Part shown: positions 51,818-60,495 of the stretch, piece by piece
How positions within the stretch are numbered: the first letter of the stretch is position 1
Layout of the letters: each line of letters begins with the position of its first letter
Source: Arthrobacter zhaoxinii
GTDB taxonomy: Bacteria > Actinomycetota > Actinomycetes > Actinomycetales > Micrococcaceae
Direction of reading: 5' to 3'
Assembly: GCF_025244925.1 (NCBI RefSeq)
Contig: NZ_CP104275.1
Coordinates: 62,001-126,000 of the forward strand
DNA length: 64,000 bases
Made by a program: the position numbers and the translations under genes
The notes under the pieces: model-generated
What the model saw: only the letters and a program-made list of their open reading frames with translations
The model's database searches: none
What the model was told of the DNA's origin: nothing

Positions 51818-52948
51818 TCAGACCTCAGACAGGTAGGTCACTGCCTCTTCATGGGTCAGCCCCGTGGATTCCAGCAGGTCCACCACCAGCGGGCGGAAGA
51901 GCATAATCAGCGCATCCCCCTGCAGGTCCGTGATGCCCAGTGACTTCGGATGCAGGCGCGTTCCCACGGCCGCCAGCTCATTGCGGGCCTGGCGCAGGTG
52001 CCGCAGCCGGGTGTCCGGTCCTTCACCGCCACCCAGGGCGCGGGCGAGGATGTCTACGGCGTCGGCGGTTTCGTTGAGCACTTCCGAGACACTCTCGATG
52101 GCCTCGTCGCCCAGCGATGCATGGTTGATGACCGACGTCGTGCGGCGCGCGAAGACCCGGCTGTTACGGACCGCAAGGTCCAGGTAGCCGATGGAGCCGC
52201 GCAGATCCCCCAGTTCCGCCAGATAGCGGCGGTAGGCAGGGGAAATCCGGGCAACCTCCCGTGCGTCCCGGACGCTGCGGGCGAGGGTGTCCAGCTGGGG
52301 CTGGGTGTTCCGGGCCCGCACCAGCGCATGCCAGGCAATGGTGGAATCACTCTTCTCAATGGCTTCGGAACACTGGCGCAGCACGGCGGAGAGTTCGTGC
52401 AGGAGCTCGCGGATATTGGACTTCGGCTCCCGGCGCGGATCGCGCGGCGCCAGCATGGTCACCACCAGGGCAAAAACACCGCCGACGATGGCATCCAGGC
52501 TGCGGGTAAAGGCACCGCCGTCCGGGGCGGGAAGAAGGACCACCAGCAGGGACTGCAGCCCCAGCTGCGTGGTGAAGATGACGCCGCGGTCCAGGAACCG
52601 TGCCAGCATCACCGAGACAAAGAGGACGACGGCGGCCTGGGCCAGGCCGTTGCCCAGCAGGGTGAGCAGGATTTCGCCGATGGTGATGCCCAGCGTGCAG
52701 CCGATCCCCACCTCCAGCACCCGGCGGGTGCGCGGTTCCCGGGAGAACCCGAGCGAAATCAGGGCGGCAGTGGCGGCGAACAGCGGACCCTCATGTCCGA
52801 GCACGTACTCCGCGAATGCGTAGGCTCCGACGGCGCAGACGGTCATCTGCAGGGCCGGCACCACCGAATTGCGGCTGCGCTGCAGCCCCACGCGGGCCCG
52901 GTTCAGCAGGAAACCCCGGCTTTTGGCGAAGGAGCTGCGTTGGGGCAT
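51818..52948 (-). CDS. FUSC-family membrane protein (aromatic acid exporter-like)
   Basis: The 376-residue protein has an N-terminal membrane half with about six helices, including ALQMTVCAVGAYAFAEYVLG and FAATAALISLG followed by RRVLEVGIGCTLGITIGEILL, and a C-terminal half of cytoplasmic helices. This is the FUSC / DUF939 arrangement of small-molecule and aromatic acid efflux proteins. The substrate is unknown. TAGACT lies six bases before the ATG. Confidence 0.82.
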   Translation of the reverse strand: MPQRSSFAKSRGFLLNRARVGLQRSRNSVVPALQMTVCAVGAYAFAEYVLGHEGPLFAATAALISLGFSREPRTRRVLEVGIGCTLGITIGEILLTLLGNGLAQAAVVLFVSVMLARFLDRGVIFTTQLGLQSLLVVLLPAPDGGAFTRSLDAIVGGVFALVVTMLAPRDPRREPKSNIRELLHELSAVLRQCSEAIEKSDSTIAWHALVRARNTQPQLDTLARSVRDAREVARISPAYRRYLAELGDLRGSIGYLDLAVRNSRVFARRTTSVINHASLGDEAIESVSEVLNETADAVDILARALGGGEGPDTRLRHLRQARNELAAVGTRLHPKSLGITDLQGDALIMLFRPLVVDLLESTGLTHEEAVTYLSEV

Positions 52949-52954
52949 GAAACC

Positions 52955-52960
52955 AGTCTA
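52955..52960 (-). promoter_or_regulatory. -10 box placed for leaderless transcription of the FUSC gene
   Basis: Minus-strand TAGACT is followed by six bases and the ATG at 52948. Confidence 0.55.
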
Positions 52961-53033
52961 GGGGGCGCCTCAGCCATCCTGTATCCGAGGTTACATTCGG
53001 CGGCCACGGATGTTCCCCCGCCGCCCGGCGGCC

Positions 53034-53055
53034 GTTAACTTTCCGTTCACCTTGC
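53034..53055 (+). promoter_or_regulatory. pstS: PhoP-type direct repeat (PHO box) upstream of pstS
   Basis: Two adjacent 11-base units, GTTAACTTTCC and GTTCACCTTGC, match the actinobacterial PhoP pattern of tandem GTTCAYC-type repeats. They lie about 110 bases before the pstS ATG, leaving room for a promoter and leader. Confidence 0.7.
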
Positions 53056-53163
53056 TCCGCCAATCTTGGACAGGAACGTGTTGGAGGTTCCACCTGCTCG
53101 ACTGCTTTTCCGCATTCAGCTTCCCGGCGCAGCAGCGCCGAACAACCCCTTGAAAGGGATCCG

Positions 53164-54288
53164 ATGGTGAAGGTTTCGAATTTCGGCCGCACTGCATCCG
53201 TTCTGACCGTCTCGGCTGCAGTTGCCCTGGGCCTTGCCGCCTGCGGCACCGACAGCGCTGCACCGGCCGGAGCTCCGGCAAGTACCGAAAGCTCCGTCAC
53301 CGGTACGCTTTCCGGTGCCGGTGCCTCCTCCCAGGACGCGGCCATGCAGGCCTGGATTGCCGGCTTCGGGTCGGCGAACCCGCAGGCGTCCATCCAGTAC
53401 TCACCGGACGGCTCCGGTGCGGGCCGGGAAGCGCTGCTGGCCGGCGGGGTGCAGTTTGCCGGGTCCGACGCCTACCTTGATGAAGAGGAGACCGCGGCAG
53501 CCGCGGAGGTCTGCGGTCCCGACGGCGCCATCCATGTTCCCGTGTACATTTCACCGATCGCCGTTGCCTTTAACCTCCCCGGCATAACGGAGCTGAACCT
53601 GGACGCAGAGACCATCGCAGGCATTTTCCGCGGCGAGATCACGGCATGGAATGATCCGGCCATCGCAGCCCAGAACGAGGCAGCAAAGTTGCCGGACACC
53701 CCCATCACTGCGGTGCACCGCGGCGACGAATCCGGCACCACCAAGAACTTCACCGAATACCTGGCCGAGGCCGCTCCCGACACGTGGACCGATCCGGCAG
53801 CGGGCGAATGGCCTGCCGGTCTGCCGAACGGCGAAAGCGCTTCCGGCACCGGCGGTGTCATCTCCACGGTGAGCTCCACCGAGGGCGGCATCACCTATGC
53901 CGACGCCTCCGCGGCCGGTTCCCTGGGCAAGGTCAGCGTCAAGGTGGGCGATGCCTACGTGCCGTTCAGCGCCGACGCCGCTGCACTCGCCGTCGAATCC
54001 TCCACTCCGGCGGGCGGGGAAGGCCGACCCGAAGCGGACATGGCCATGGACCTGGACCGCGATACGGCGGCATCCGGTGCTTATCCCGTGGTGCTGGTGA
54101 GCTACCACGTCTTCTGCACCAGCTATGAGGACCAGCAGACAGTGGACCTGGTCCGCGCGTTCGGCAACTACGTGGTCAGCGACGAAGGCCAGTCGGCCGC
54201 GTCGGACGCCGCGGGCAGTGCGCCGCTCTCGGATGCCCTGCGCGGCAAGGCGGAAACCGCGCTGGAAACGATCAAGGTGCGTTCATAA
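53164..54288 (+). CDS. pstS: Phosphate ABC transporter substrate-binding lipoprotein
   Basis: The 374-residue protein binds phosphate outside the membrane and delivers it to PstCA. A signal peptide ends in the lipobox LAAC with Cys27. The mature part starts with a short Ala/Ser/Thr-rich linker and then LSGAGASSQDAAMQAW, the typical PstS opening. Phosphate-contact stretches GRGDESGTT-like (HRGDESGTTKNFTEYL) and ASGTGGVISTV are visible. The ATG has AAAGGGA upstream. It heads the pst operon behind a PHO box. Confidence 0.95.
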   Translation: MVKVSNFGRTASVLTVSAAVALGLAACGTDSAAPAGAPASTESSVTGTLSGAGASSQDAAMQAWIAGFGSANPQASIQYSPDGSGAGREALLAGGVQFAGSDAYLDEEETAAAAEVCGPDGAIHVPVYISPIAVAFNLPGITELNLDAETIAGIFRGEITAWNDPAIAAQNEAAKLPDTPITAVHRGDESGTTKNFTEYLAEAAPDTWTDPAAGEWPAGLPNGESASGTGGVISTVSSTEGGITYADASAAGSLGKVSVKVGDAYVPFSADAAALAVESSTPAGGEGRPEADMAMDLDRDTAASGAYPVVLVSYHVFCTSYEDQQTVDLVRAFGNYVVSDEGQSAASDAAGSAPLSDALRGKAETALETIKVRS

Positions 54289-54297
54289 CGTGCCCGT

Positions 54298-54334
54298 CCT
54301 GCCCTCTCCCGCCTCTGAGGCGGGGGAGGGCAGG
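54298..54334 (+). other. Hairpin between pstS and pstC
   Basis: CCTGCCCTCTCCCGCC pairs with 54319-54334 (one mismatch) around a short loop in the 116-base pstS-pstC gap. There is no T run. It could protect the 3' end of a pstS message or attenuate readthrough. Confidence 0.6.
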
Positions 54335-54404
54335 GTCCGCTCCAAGGCGGAGTACCTACACTGATAAGAAGAGTCTGCACCAACGCATTTCGAAGGGTTG
54401 AGCA

Positions 54405-55334
54405 GTGTCCAGCAAGTCCATATCGGGAGAAAGCGGCACCGGCCGCGCCGGAGACAAGATTTTCTCCGGCATTGCGGTGACAGCCGGGTGCCTTATTCTC
54501 TTCGTCCTGTTCTGCGTGGCGGTTTTCCTCATGTGGCAGGCGCTGCCGACGTTTATGGCAGACCCTGCGGACATCTCCGGCGGCGGGTTCGGACAGTACA
54601 TCCTGCCCCTGGTCATAGGAACGGTGATTGCCGCCATCATTGCGCTGCTCATCGCCACACCGGTGGGCATCGGCGTCGCACTGTTTATCTCGCACTACGC
54701 CCCGCGCCGGCTTGCGCAGGGACTGGGATACCTGGTGGACCTGCTGGCGGCTATTCCGTCAGTGGTCTACGGTGCCTGGGGCATGACGGTGCTGGCCCCG
54801 GCCCTGGTGGGCCCGTACAACTGGCTGGCTGAAAACGCCGGCTGGATTCCGATTTTTGCCGGTCCGGCCAGCCAGACCGGCAAGACCATGCTCACCGCGG
54901 GCATTGTGCTCTCCGTGATGGTGCTGCCGATCATCACCTCCCTGACCCGGGAGATCTTCCTGCAGACACCCAAACTGCATGAGGAAGCAGCACTGGCCAT
55001 GGGTGCCACCCGCTGGGAAATGATCCGGATGGCGGTTTTCCCCTTCGCCCGGCCCGGCGTCGTCAGCGCCGTCATGCTGGGGCTTGGCCGTGCCCTCGGT
55101 GAAACCATGGCGGTCGCGCTGGTGCTTTCCTCGGGCGGCCTGATCGCCAGCCTGATCCGGCCGGGCAACCAGACCATCGCCGCCGAGATCGCCCTGAACT
55201 TCCCTGAGGCGTTCGGACTCCGGCTCTCGGAACTGATTGCCGCAGGACTCGTGCTGTTCCTGATCACGCTGGCGGTCAACGTTATTGCCCGCTGGATCAT
55301 CAGCCGCCATAAAGAATTCTCGGGAGCCAACTGA
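54405..55334 (+). CDS. pstC: Phosphate ABC transporter permease PstC
   Basis: The 309-residue membrane protein has six helices with the binding-protein-dependent permease motif EEAALAMGATRWEMIRMAVFP (EAA loop). It forms the channel with PstA. The GTG start has AAGGG eight bases upstream. Its TGA overlaps the pstA ATG by one base (TGATG). Confidence 0.95.
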   Translation: MSSKSISGESGTGRAGDKIFSGIAVTAGCLILFVLFCVAVFLMWQALPTFMADPADISGGGFGQYILPLVIGTVIAAIIALLIATPVGIGVALFISHYAPRRLAQGLGYLVDLLAAIPSVVYGAWGMTVLAPALVGPYNWLAENAGWIPIFAGPASQTGKTMLTAGIVLSVMVLPIITSLTREIFLQTPKLHEEAALAMGATRWEMIRMAVFPFARPGVVSAVMLGLGRALGETMAVALVLSSGGLIASLIRPGNQTIAAEIALNFPEAFGLRLSELIAAGLVLFLITLAVNVIARWIISRHKEFSGAN

Positions 55335-56443
55335 TGCTCGATACAACCTCCGCCCTTACCCGTCCCGGATCCATGCTGAGCAAGAATCGGCTGCCCCGCT
55401 ATACGCCGTGGATCGTCCTGGCTGCGGCGCTGGTCCTGGGTGCGGCGCTGTCCGCCCTGATCGGGTTTTCCGTGGCGGCCTTCGCCATCTTCACCGCTGT
55501 GCTTTTCGTTATCGGCGGCACAGTGACCACCTGGATTGTGGAAGGGAAGCGGCACGCGGTGGACCGTCTGGCCACGAACCTGGTCTGCGGCGCATTCCTG
55601 CTGGCCCTGCTTCCTCTGGTATCGGTGATCTTCACCGTCCTGGTCCGCGGCCTGCCCGGCCTCAGCCCGGACTTCCTGCTGACCTCCATGGGCGGTATGA
55701 CCGGTGCCGTGGACAACGCCACCGCGGAGAACGGAACGGAGGTGCTCGGCGGCGCCTACCACGGCATTGTGGGCACCCTGCTGATCACCTTCTGGGCCAC
55801 TGTCATCTCGGTGCCGGTGGGCCTGCTGGCCGCCGTCTACCTGGTGGAATACAGCCGCGGCGGAACGCTTTCGCGGGCCATCACGTTCTTCGTTGACGTG
55901 ATGACCGGCATTCCGTCGATCGTGGCCGGGCTGTTCGCTGCGGCGTTCTTCGGGCTGGTTTTCGGGCCGGGCACGCGGACCGGCTTCGTTGCCGCCGTCG
56001 CCCTGTCTGTCCTGATGATCCCGGTGGTGGTCCGTTCCACCGAGGAAATGCTGAAGATTGTGCCCAATGAACTCCGGGAGGCGTCGTATGCCCTGGGCGT
56101 GCGCAAGTGGCGGACCATCCTGAAGGTCGTGGTCCCCACGGCAATTTCCGGCATCGCCTCCGGCGTGACCCTGGCCATCGCGCGCGTGATCGGCGAAACG
56201 GCTCCGCTGCTGGTCACCGCTGGCTTCGTCAACACCATCAACTTCAATGCCTTTGCGGGCTGGATGAGCACGCTGCCCACTTTCATTTACCGGCAGCTGA
56301 TGAGCCCCACCTCCCCGACCAACACGGATCCCAGTACCCAGCGGGCCTGGGCGGCGGCCCTGATCCTGATCATCATGGTGATGCTGCTGAACCTCGGCGC
56401 CCGCCTGATAGCCCGGATCTTCGCCCCCCGGACCTCCCGCTAA
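55334..56443 (+). CDS. pstA: Phosphate ABC transporter permease PstA
   Basis: The 369-residue permease contains the EAA loop as REASYALGVRKWRTILKVVVP and the channel half TFFVDVMTGIPSIVAGLFA. It is about 70 residues longer than typical PstA because of an N-terminal extension with two extra hydrophobic helices (residues 24-45 and 48-66), a form common in actinobacteria. It is coupled to pstC by TGATG. Confidence 0.95.
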   Translation: MLDTTSALTRPGSMLSKNRLPRYTPWIVLAAALVLGAALSALIGFSVAAFAIFTAVLFVIGGTVTTWIVEGKRHAVDRLATNLVCGAFLLALLPLVSVIFTVLVRGLPGLSPDFLLTSMGGMTGAVDNATAENGTEVLGGAYHGIVGTLLITFWATVISVPVGLLAAVYLVEYSRGGTLSRAITFFVDVMTGIPSIVAGLFAAAFFGLVFGPGTRTGFVAAVALSVLMIPVVVRSTEEMLKIVPNELREASYALGVRKWRTILKVVVPTAISGIASGVTLAIARVIGETAPLLVTAGFVNTINFNAFAGWMSTLPTFIYRQLMSPTSPTNTDPSTQRAWAAALILIIMVMLLNLGARLIARIFAPRTSR

Positions 56444-56467
56444 TTCCAGCTTCGATTGAAGGAACCC

Positions 56468-57247
56468 ATGTCCAAGCGCATCGACGTCAAAGACCTGAAC
56501 GTCTACTACGGAAATTTCCTCGCCGTCCAGGACGTCAACATCAACATTGAGCCCCGCTCCGTGACTGCTTTCATCGGCCCGTCCGGCTGCGGCAAGTCCA
56601 CCTTCCTGCGCACCCTGAACCGGATGCACGAAGTCCTTCCCGGAGCCCGCGTGGAGGGAGAAGTGCTGCTGGACGGAGAGAACCTCTACGGCCCCGGCGT
56701 CGATCCCGTGACCGTCCGAAGCCACGTGGGCATGGTGTTCCAGCGGCCCAACCCGTTCCCCACCATGTCCATCCGGGACAACGTCCTGGCCGGCGTGAAG
56801 CTGAACAACAAGCGGATCTCCAAGTCCGATGCGGATGCCCTCGTGGAAAAATCCCTCACCGGCGCCAACCTCTGGAAGGAGGTCCGGGACCGCCTGGATA
56901 AGCCCGGCTCCGGACTTTCGGGCGGCCAGCAGCAGCGCCTGTGCATAGCCCGCGCCATCGCGGTCTCGCCGGAGGTGATCCTCATGGATGAGCCCTGCTC
57001 CGCCCTGGATCCCATTTCGACCCTGGCCATCGAGGACCTCATCGAGGAACTGAAGAGCGAGTACACGGTGGTGATCGTTACGCACAACATGCAGCAGGCG
57101 GCACGCGTCTCGGATAAGACGGCGTTCTTCAACATTGCCGGCACCGGCAAGCCCGGTCGGCTGATCGAATACGCGGACACCCCGGTCATCTTCAGCAATC
57201 CCGCAGAACAGGCCACGGAAGACTACGTCTCCGGCCGTTTCGGGTAG
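56468..57247 (+). CDS. pstB: Phosphate ABC transporter ATP-binding protein
   Basis: The 259-residue ATPase energises uptake. Walker A is GPSGCGKST, the signature is [16 protein letters not shown], Walker B ends in [13 protein letters not shown], and the H-loop is [16 protein letters not shown] start it at the ATG at 56468 with AAGGA upstream; a TTG at 56456 is less likely. No phoU follows; the next gene is the convergent pit. Confidence 0.96.
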   Translation: MSKRIDVKDLNVYYGNFLAVQDVNINIEPRSVTAFIGPSGCGKSTFLRTLNRMHEVLPGARVEGEVLLDGENLYGPGVDPVTVRSHVGMVFQRPNPFPTMSIRDNVLAGVKLNNKRISKSDADALVEKSLTGANLWKEVRDRLDKPGSGLSGGQQQRLCIARAIAVSPEVILMDEPCSALDPISTLAIEDLIEELKSEYTVVIVTHNMQQAARVSDKTAFFNIAGTGKPGRLIEYADTPVIFSNPAEQATEDYVSGRFG

Positions 57248-57254
57248 GCGGCGC

Positions 57255-58265
57255 CTACAGGAGCGGGCTGAGGGCCAGCAGCAGGATTCCGCCGAGCACC
57301 GCGGTCACCGGGGCGGTGACCAGCCAGGTGACGAGGATTTCCCGCAGCGGGATCAAACGGACGGTGGAAAAACGCTGGTTGGTGCCCGCGCCCACGATGG
57401 CCGAGGTCATGGTCTGCGTACTGGACAGCGGGATGTGCAGCCAGAGGGCTCCCAGGAAGAGCATGGTGGAACTGACTGCCTGGGCGCTCATGCCCCGCAG
57501 CGGATCCATCCGCACGAGCCGGTAGCCCAGCGTATGGGTGATCCGCCAGCCGCCGAAGAGGGTGCCGCCGGCCAGGGCAAGGGCTGCGAACAGCTGCACC
57601 CAGAGGGGGATGTCGGTTTCCAGCGTCTGGCCGGCCGCCAGCAGGGCGAGCACCACAACGGCCATGGTCCGCTGCCCGTCCTGGATGCCGTGGCCCAGGG
57701 AGAAGGCGGAGGTGAACACGGACTGCGCTATCCGGTTTCCGGCGTCGCCGCGGCGCGGAGAGCTGTAACGCATGAGCCAGGTGGCCGGAAAAACCAGCAG
57801 GTACGCCAGTGCAAAGGCAACTACGGGCGAGACCAGCAGCGGCAGGGCCAGCTGCTCCCAGATCAGCCGGTTGGACTCCGCGATGTTCTGACCGCCCACC
57901 AGGGTCGAGGCCGCACCGGACCCCACCAGTCCGCCCACCAGCGCATGGGTGGATGAAGACGGCATCCGCCGCCACCAGGTCCACACGCCCCAGCCGCACG
58001 CCGCCAGCAGTCCGGCTATCAGGATGCCCAGCCCTTCAGGACCCGCCGGAAGGTCCACAAACCGTACAGTCAGGGCAACGGCCAGGGCCGTGCTGACCAG
58101 GGCGCCCAGAAGATTGAAGGCGGCGGCCAGGATGATGGCGACGGTGGGCGTCAGGGCCCGCGTACGGACGGAGGTGGCCACCGAGTTGGAGGCGTCATGG
58201 AAGCCGTTGAGGAAGGCATAGGCTCCGGCGAGCAGGACGACGCCGGCCAGGAGGACGGTGGCCAC
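57255..58265 (-). CDS. PiT-family inorganic phosphate transporter
   Basis: The 336-residue low-affinity symporter has about ten helices. The N-terminal half carries FLNGFHDASNSVATSV and the C-terminal half a related GHGIQDGQRTMAVV, the two PiT signature segments. The GTG at 58265 starts one base after the DUF47 stop, so translation is coupled. Longer frames upstream overlap DUF47. It lies convergent to pstB, so high- and low-affinity systems sit side by side. Confidence 0.92.
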   Translation of the reverse strand: MATVLLAGVVLLAGAYAFLNGFHDASNSVATSVRTRALTPTVAIILAAAFNLLGALVSTALAVALTVRFVDLPAGPEGLGILIAGLLAACGWGVWTWWRRMPSSSTHALVGGLVGSGAASTLVGGQNIAESNRLIWEQLALPLLVSPVVAFALAYLLVFPATWLMRYSSPRRGDAGNRIAQSVFTSAFSLGHGIQDGQRTMAVVVLALLAAGQTLETDIPLWVQLFAALALAGGTLFGGWRITHTLGYRLVRMDPLRGMSAQAVSSTMLFLGALWLHIPLSSTQTMTSAIVGAGTNQRFSTVRLIPLREILVTWLVTAPVTAVLGGILLLALSPLL

Positions 58266-58266
58266 C

Positions 58267-58884
58267 CTAGGATTCCCGGACGAGGATGCCGCCCACAAAC
58301 GTGGCAGTGCGGCGGAGCTGGGCGGTGGTTCCCGAAAGCTGGTCGGCCAGGTCCCGGTGCCTGGCATAGGCCATCGGCTTGTGCTCGCGCATCAGCTCCG
58401 CCACCCAGATCCGGCGGGACCGCTCGGCCCGCCGGGCCAGCCGGAGCATCTCGATCCAGTACTCTTCCAGATCCTCGAGCGAAGCGAGCCGGCGCATGGC
58501 GGAAGCGGTGAGCTCAGCCTGCCTGCCGATGACTTCCAGCTGCTCCGAAGCGCGGCGGGACACGCCGGTGAGCTTGTAGAGGGAGATGGTTTCCGCGGAA
58601 GCATCCAGGCATTCCATGGCAGACATCAGGAGCAGGGACAGCTCATACAGGTCTTCACGGGGAAGGGGATTGATGAAGCTGGTCCGCATCTGCGTCATCA
58701 GGGCGAAGTGCAGATCGGTGGTTTCAGCATCAATCTGATGCAGCTGCTCGGTGAGCCGGTCGAATTCCTCCGGGTCTGCACCGAGGATTTCGGCCAGCAC
58801 CCCGGTGCCGCGCAAGAGCTGCGACGCCATGCGGGAGAGCAGCTCAAGGCCGGCGTTCTCTTGGGGGAACAGTTGAAGTTTCAC
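58267..58884 (-). CDS. DUF47 (PhoU-like) phosphate transport accessory protein
   Basis: The 205-residue all-helical protein starts MKLQLFPQENAGLELLSRMA and belongs to DUF47, distant PhoU relatives that regularly precede pit and are thought to control it. PhoU-like metal-contact residues E/D-x3-D are suggested in HQIDAETTDLHFALM. The start is a GTG. It may stand in for the phoU missing from the pst operon, which is inference. Confidence 0.88.
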   Translation of the reverse strand: MKLQLFPQENAGLELLSRMASQLLRGTGVLAEILGADPEEFDRLTEQLHQIDAETTDLHFALMTQMRTSFINPLPREDLYELSLLLMSAMECLDASAETISLYKLTGVSRRASEQLEVIGRQAELTASAMRRLASLEDLEEYWIEMLRLARRAERSRRIWVAELMREHKPMAYARHRDLADQLSGTTAQLRRTATFVGGILVRES

Positions 58885-59205
58885 GCTGAACGCAGCACGT
58901 GGGCTGGGGGAGCGGCAAAGGTTCTCACAGCGCCAGAATATCCGATGGCTGCGGCGGCAGGACGGTCGAGTCCGCGAAACGCTCCCGCTGCAGAGCAGCC
59001 GGGGAAAAAGTAACGGTGCCGGACCGGGAGCGCCTCTCGGCGGAAGGCCGCTCGAAGCGGCTCAGAGTTGAAGCCCGGGGGTTCCGCAGTCCGACACCAA
59101 TTTCAGTTTTCTACGCTCAGTCGATGATGTCAACACGGCCATACGGGCAACGGCGGCACTGTGAGGAGCGCCATGGTGGTTCCCGTCACTGGTCTCGTCC
59201 CACAC
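58885..59205. other. 321-base spacer between DUF47 and the unknown protein gene
   Basis: This gap holds the DUF47 upstream region. A minus-strand TATTCT (58932-58937) is a possible -10 box giving a leader of about 45 bases. The part at 59090-59140 is poorer in G and C than the flanks. I see no tRNA, clear hairpin or convincing gene here; plus-strand frames in it run on antisense through the next gene. Confidence 0.4.
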
Positions 59206-59847
59206 CTAGTCGAGTTCTCCCCGCCGCCAGGCCGCTGCGGAGTGCTCCAGGTCCTCGGCCGTGTGTACCAGCTGGCGTGCGTTGCGGGTCAGCGCGGTGG
59301 CGCGGTCCCCGTTGGAGGCCTCGGAGGAATCCGCGTGGTTGGCCTGGCCCAGGGCAACCACCCGGCAGAACGCGGCGAAGCGCTCCAGCGCGACGTCGAA
59401 ATCACCCTCAAAGGCGCCGGAAAGGATGGTGTCTGCCATGGTCCGCACCTCCTCGGCGCCCAACGGTTCGGCTACTCCGGCAACGACCTTGGAGACCTGC
59501 GCAACATCCTTGCCCGCGGCATAGAAGGACGCGATTCGTTCAGGGTTCCGCTGGATGGACGCCCGCAGCGCATAAAGGCGCCAGAGAGCGCCCGGGAGGG
59601 ACCGGGCGGGGCTTTCGGCCCACATCTCGGCCACCGCTTCCACGCCCTGCTGGTCGGTCAGTTCAACCAGGCGGCGGGTGACCTCCGGATCGGTGCTCCT
59701 GCGGCCGTGGTGGACGAGTGCCTGGGCTGCCAGATGGGCCGCTTCCGAAACGCGTGCCGGATCGGCACCGCCGGGGAAGTTGGCGAAGTCCACAGGTGCA
59801 AGAGGCTTTGGCTTGTGATGGCGCGGCGTTGAATTGGACTCACTCAT
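59206..59847 (-). CDS. Conserved-looking helical protein, unknown function
   Basis: The 213-residue soluble protein is Ala-, Glu- and Arg-rich with predicted helices throughout; a polar basic start (SESNSTPRHHKPKPLAPVDF) precedes it. Stretches such as VEAVAEMWAESPARSLPGALWRLYAL read like a natural globular protein. I recognise no domain, metal site or membrane segment. The ATG at 59847 is preferred over a GTG at 59874. It is divergent from tRNA-Lys. Confidence 0.7.
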   Translation of the reverse strand: MSESNSTPRHHKPKPLAPVDFANFPGGADPARVSEAAHLAAQALVHHGRRSTDPEVTRRLVELTDQQGVEAVAEMWAESPARSLPGALWRLYALRASIQRNPERIASFYAAGKDVAQVSKVVAGVAEPLGAEEVRTMADTILSGAFEGDFDVALERFAAFCRVVALGQANHADSSEASNGDRATALTRNARQLVHTAEDLEHSAAAWRRGELD

Positions 59848-59990
59848 ATTCGAAGAATACTCCGGGATCTGCACGGAATCGAGGCGGTCTTCCCGGCGCC
59901 GCGAAGCGCCCGGAACCCTGGTTTTCCACGATCTGTGTGGTGTGCGATAAAGTGGGACAGTCGGTCCGGAGAATGCTGCGGACCGGTGGA

Positions 59991-60063
59991 GCGCCTATAG
60001 CTCAGTTGGTAGAGCAACGTCCTTTTAAGTCGTGGGTCGCAGGTTCGAGCCCTGCTGGGCGCA
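59991..60063 (+). tRNA. tRNA-Lys (anticodon UUU)
   Basis: A complete 73-base cloverleaf: acceptor GCGCCTA with TGGGCGC, D arm GCTC..GAGC, anticodon loop CTTTTAA, T arm GCAGG-TTCGAGC-CCTGC. The anticodon stem has a T30-T40 mismatch. The genome encodes CC but not the full CCA at the 3' end. Confidence 0.96.
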
Positions 60064-60072
60064 CCGTACGGA

Positions 60073-60110
60073 AATGGCTTGCCTTCATTGAAGGCAAGCC
60101 ATTCTTTTTT
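60073..60110 (+). terminator. Intrinsic terminator after tRNA-Lys
   Basis: A perfect 14-base stem (AATGGCTTGCCTTC with 60090-60103, loop ATT) is followed by C and six T residues. Confidence 0.93.
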
Positions 60111-60144
60111 GTCCCGGTGCTTCGCTGTTGGAGCGCCGCTCCGG

Positions 60145-60495
60145 TTATCCCGCGGCTTCTTCCGCAGCCCGGCGCGCAGGTTCCGGCACCGGACGACGGC
60201 GGGTGGTATCGAACTTCATCAGCTTGTGGGTGCCGTCGCAGTAGGGTTTGATCGCCGAACCGCCGCAGCGGCACAAAGCCACGGTTTCCCGGTCCCGCGG
60301 CACGGGAATCCCGTCCGGCGTCACAATCTCAAAGTCTCCGCGGATCAGCAGGGGGCCGTTGGGGCAGGCCACGATGGAGGCAGGGGCGGAGCCTTCCCGC
60401 TTCTCCCAGGCAGGGGTGTCGGCATCGGCCTGGACGTCCCCCGGCTCCGGCATGGCGTCGTCGTGCTCAGCAGGACCGGCTGCGGGGACGCTCAC
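60145..60495 (-). CDS. CDGSH iron-sulfur domain protein
   Basis: The 116-residue protein carries one CDGSH 2Fe-2S motif in its C-terminal half: C75-x-C77-GGS and PYC86-DGT-H90, giving the usual three-Cys, one-His ligand set. Such clusters transfer electrons or clusters. The N-terminal 40 residues are acidic and probably flexible. The GTG start overlaps the stop of the diiron gene (GTGA), so the two are made together. It is the likely redox partner of that enzyme. Confidence 0.9.
   Translation of the reverse strand: MSVPAAGPAEHDDAMPEPGDVQADADTPAWEKREGSAPASIVACPNGPLLIRGDFEIVTPDGIPVPRDRETVALCRCGGSAIKPYCDGTHKLMKFDTTRRRPVPEPARRAAEEAAG

Noticed and set aside
59161..59832. Plus-strand 223-codon open frame
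   Set aside because: It lies antisense to the minus-strand gene at 59206-59847, which has the better composition, start and protein-like sequence.
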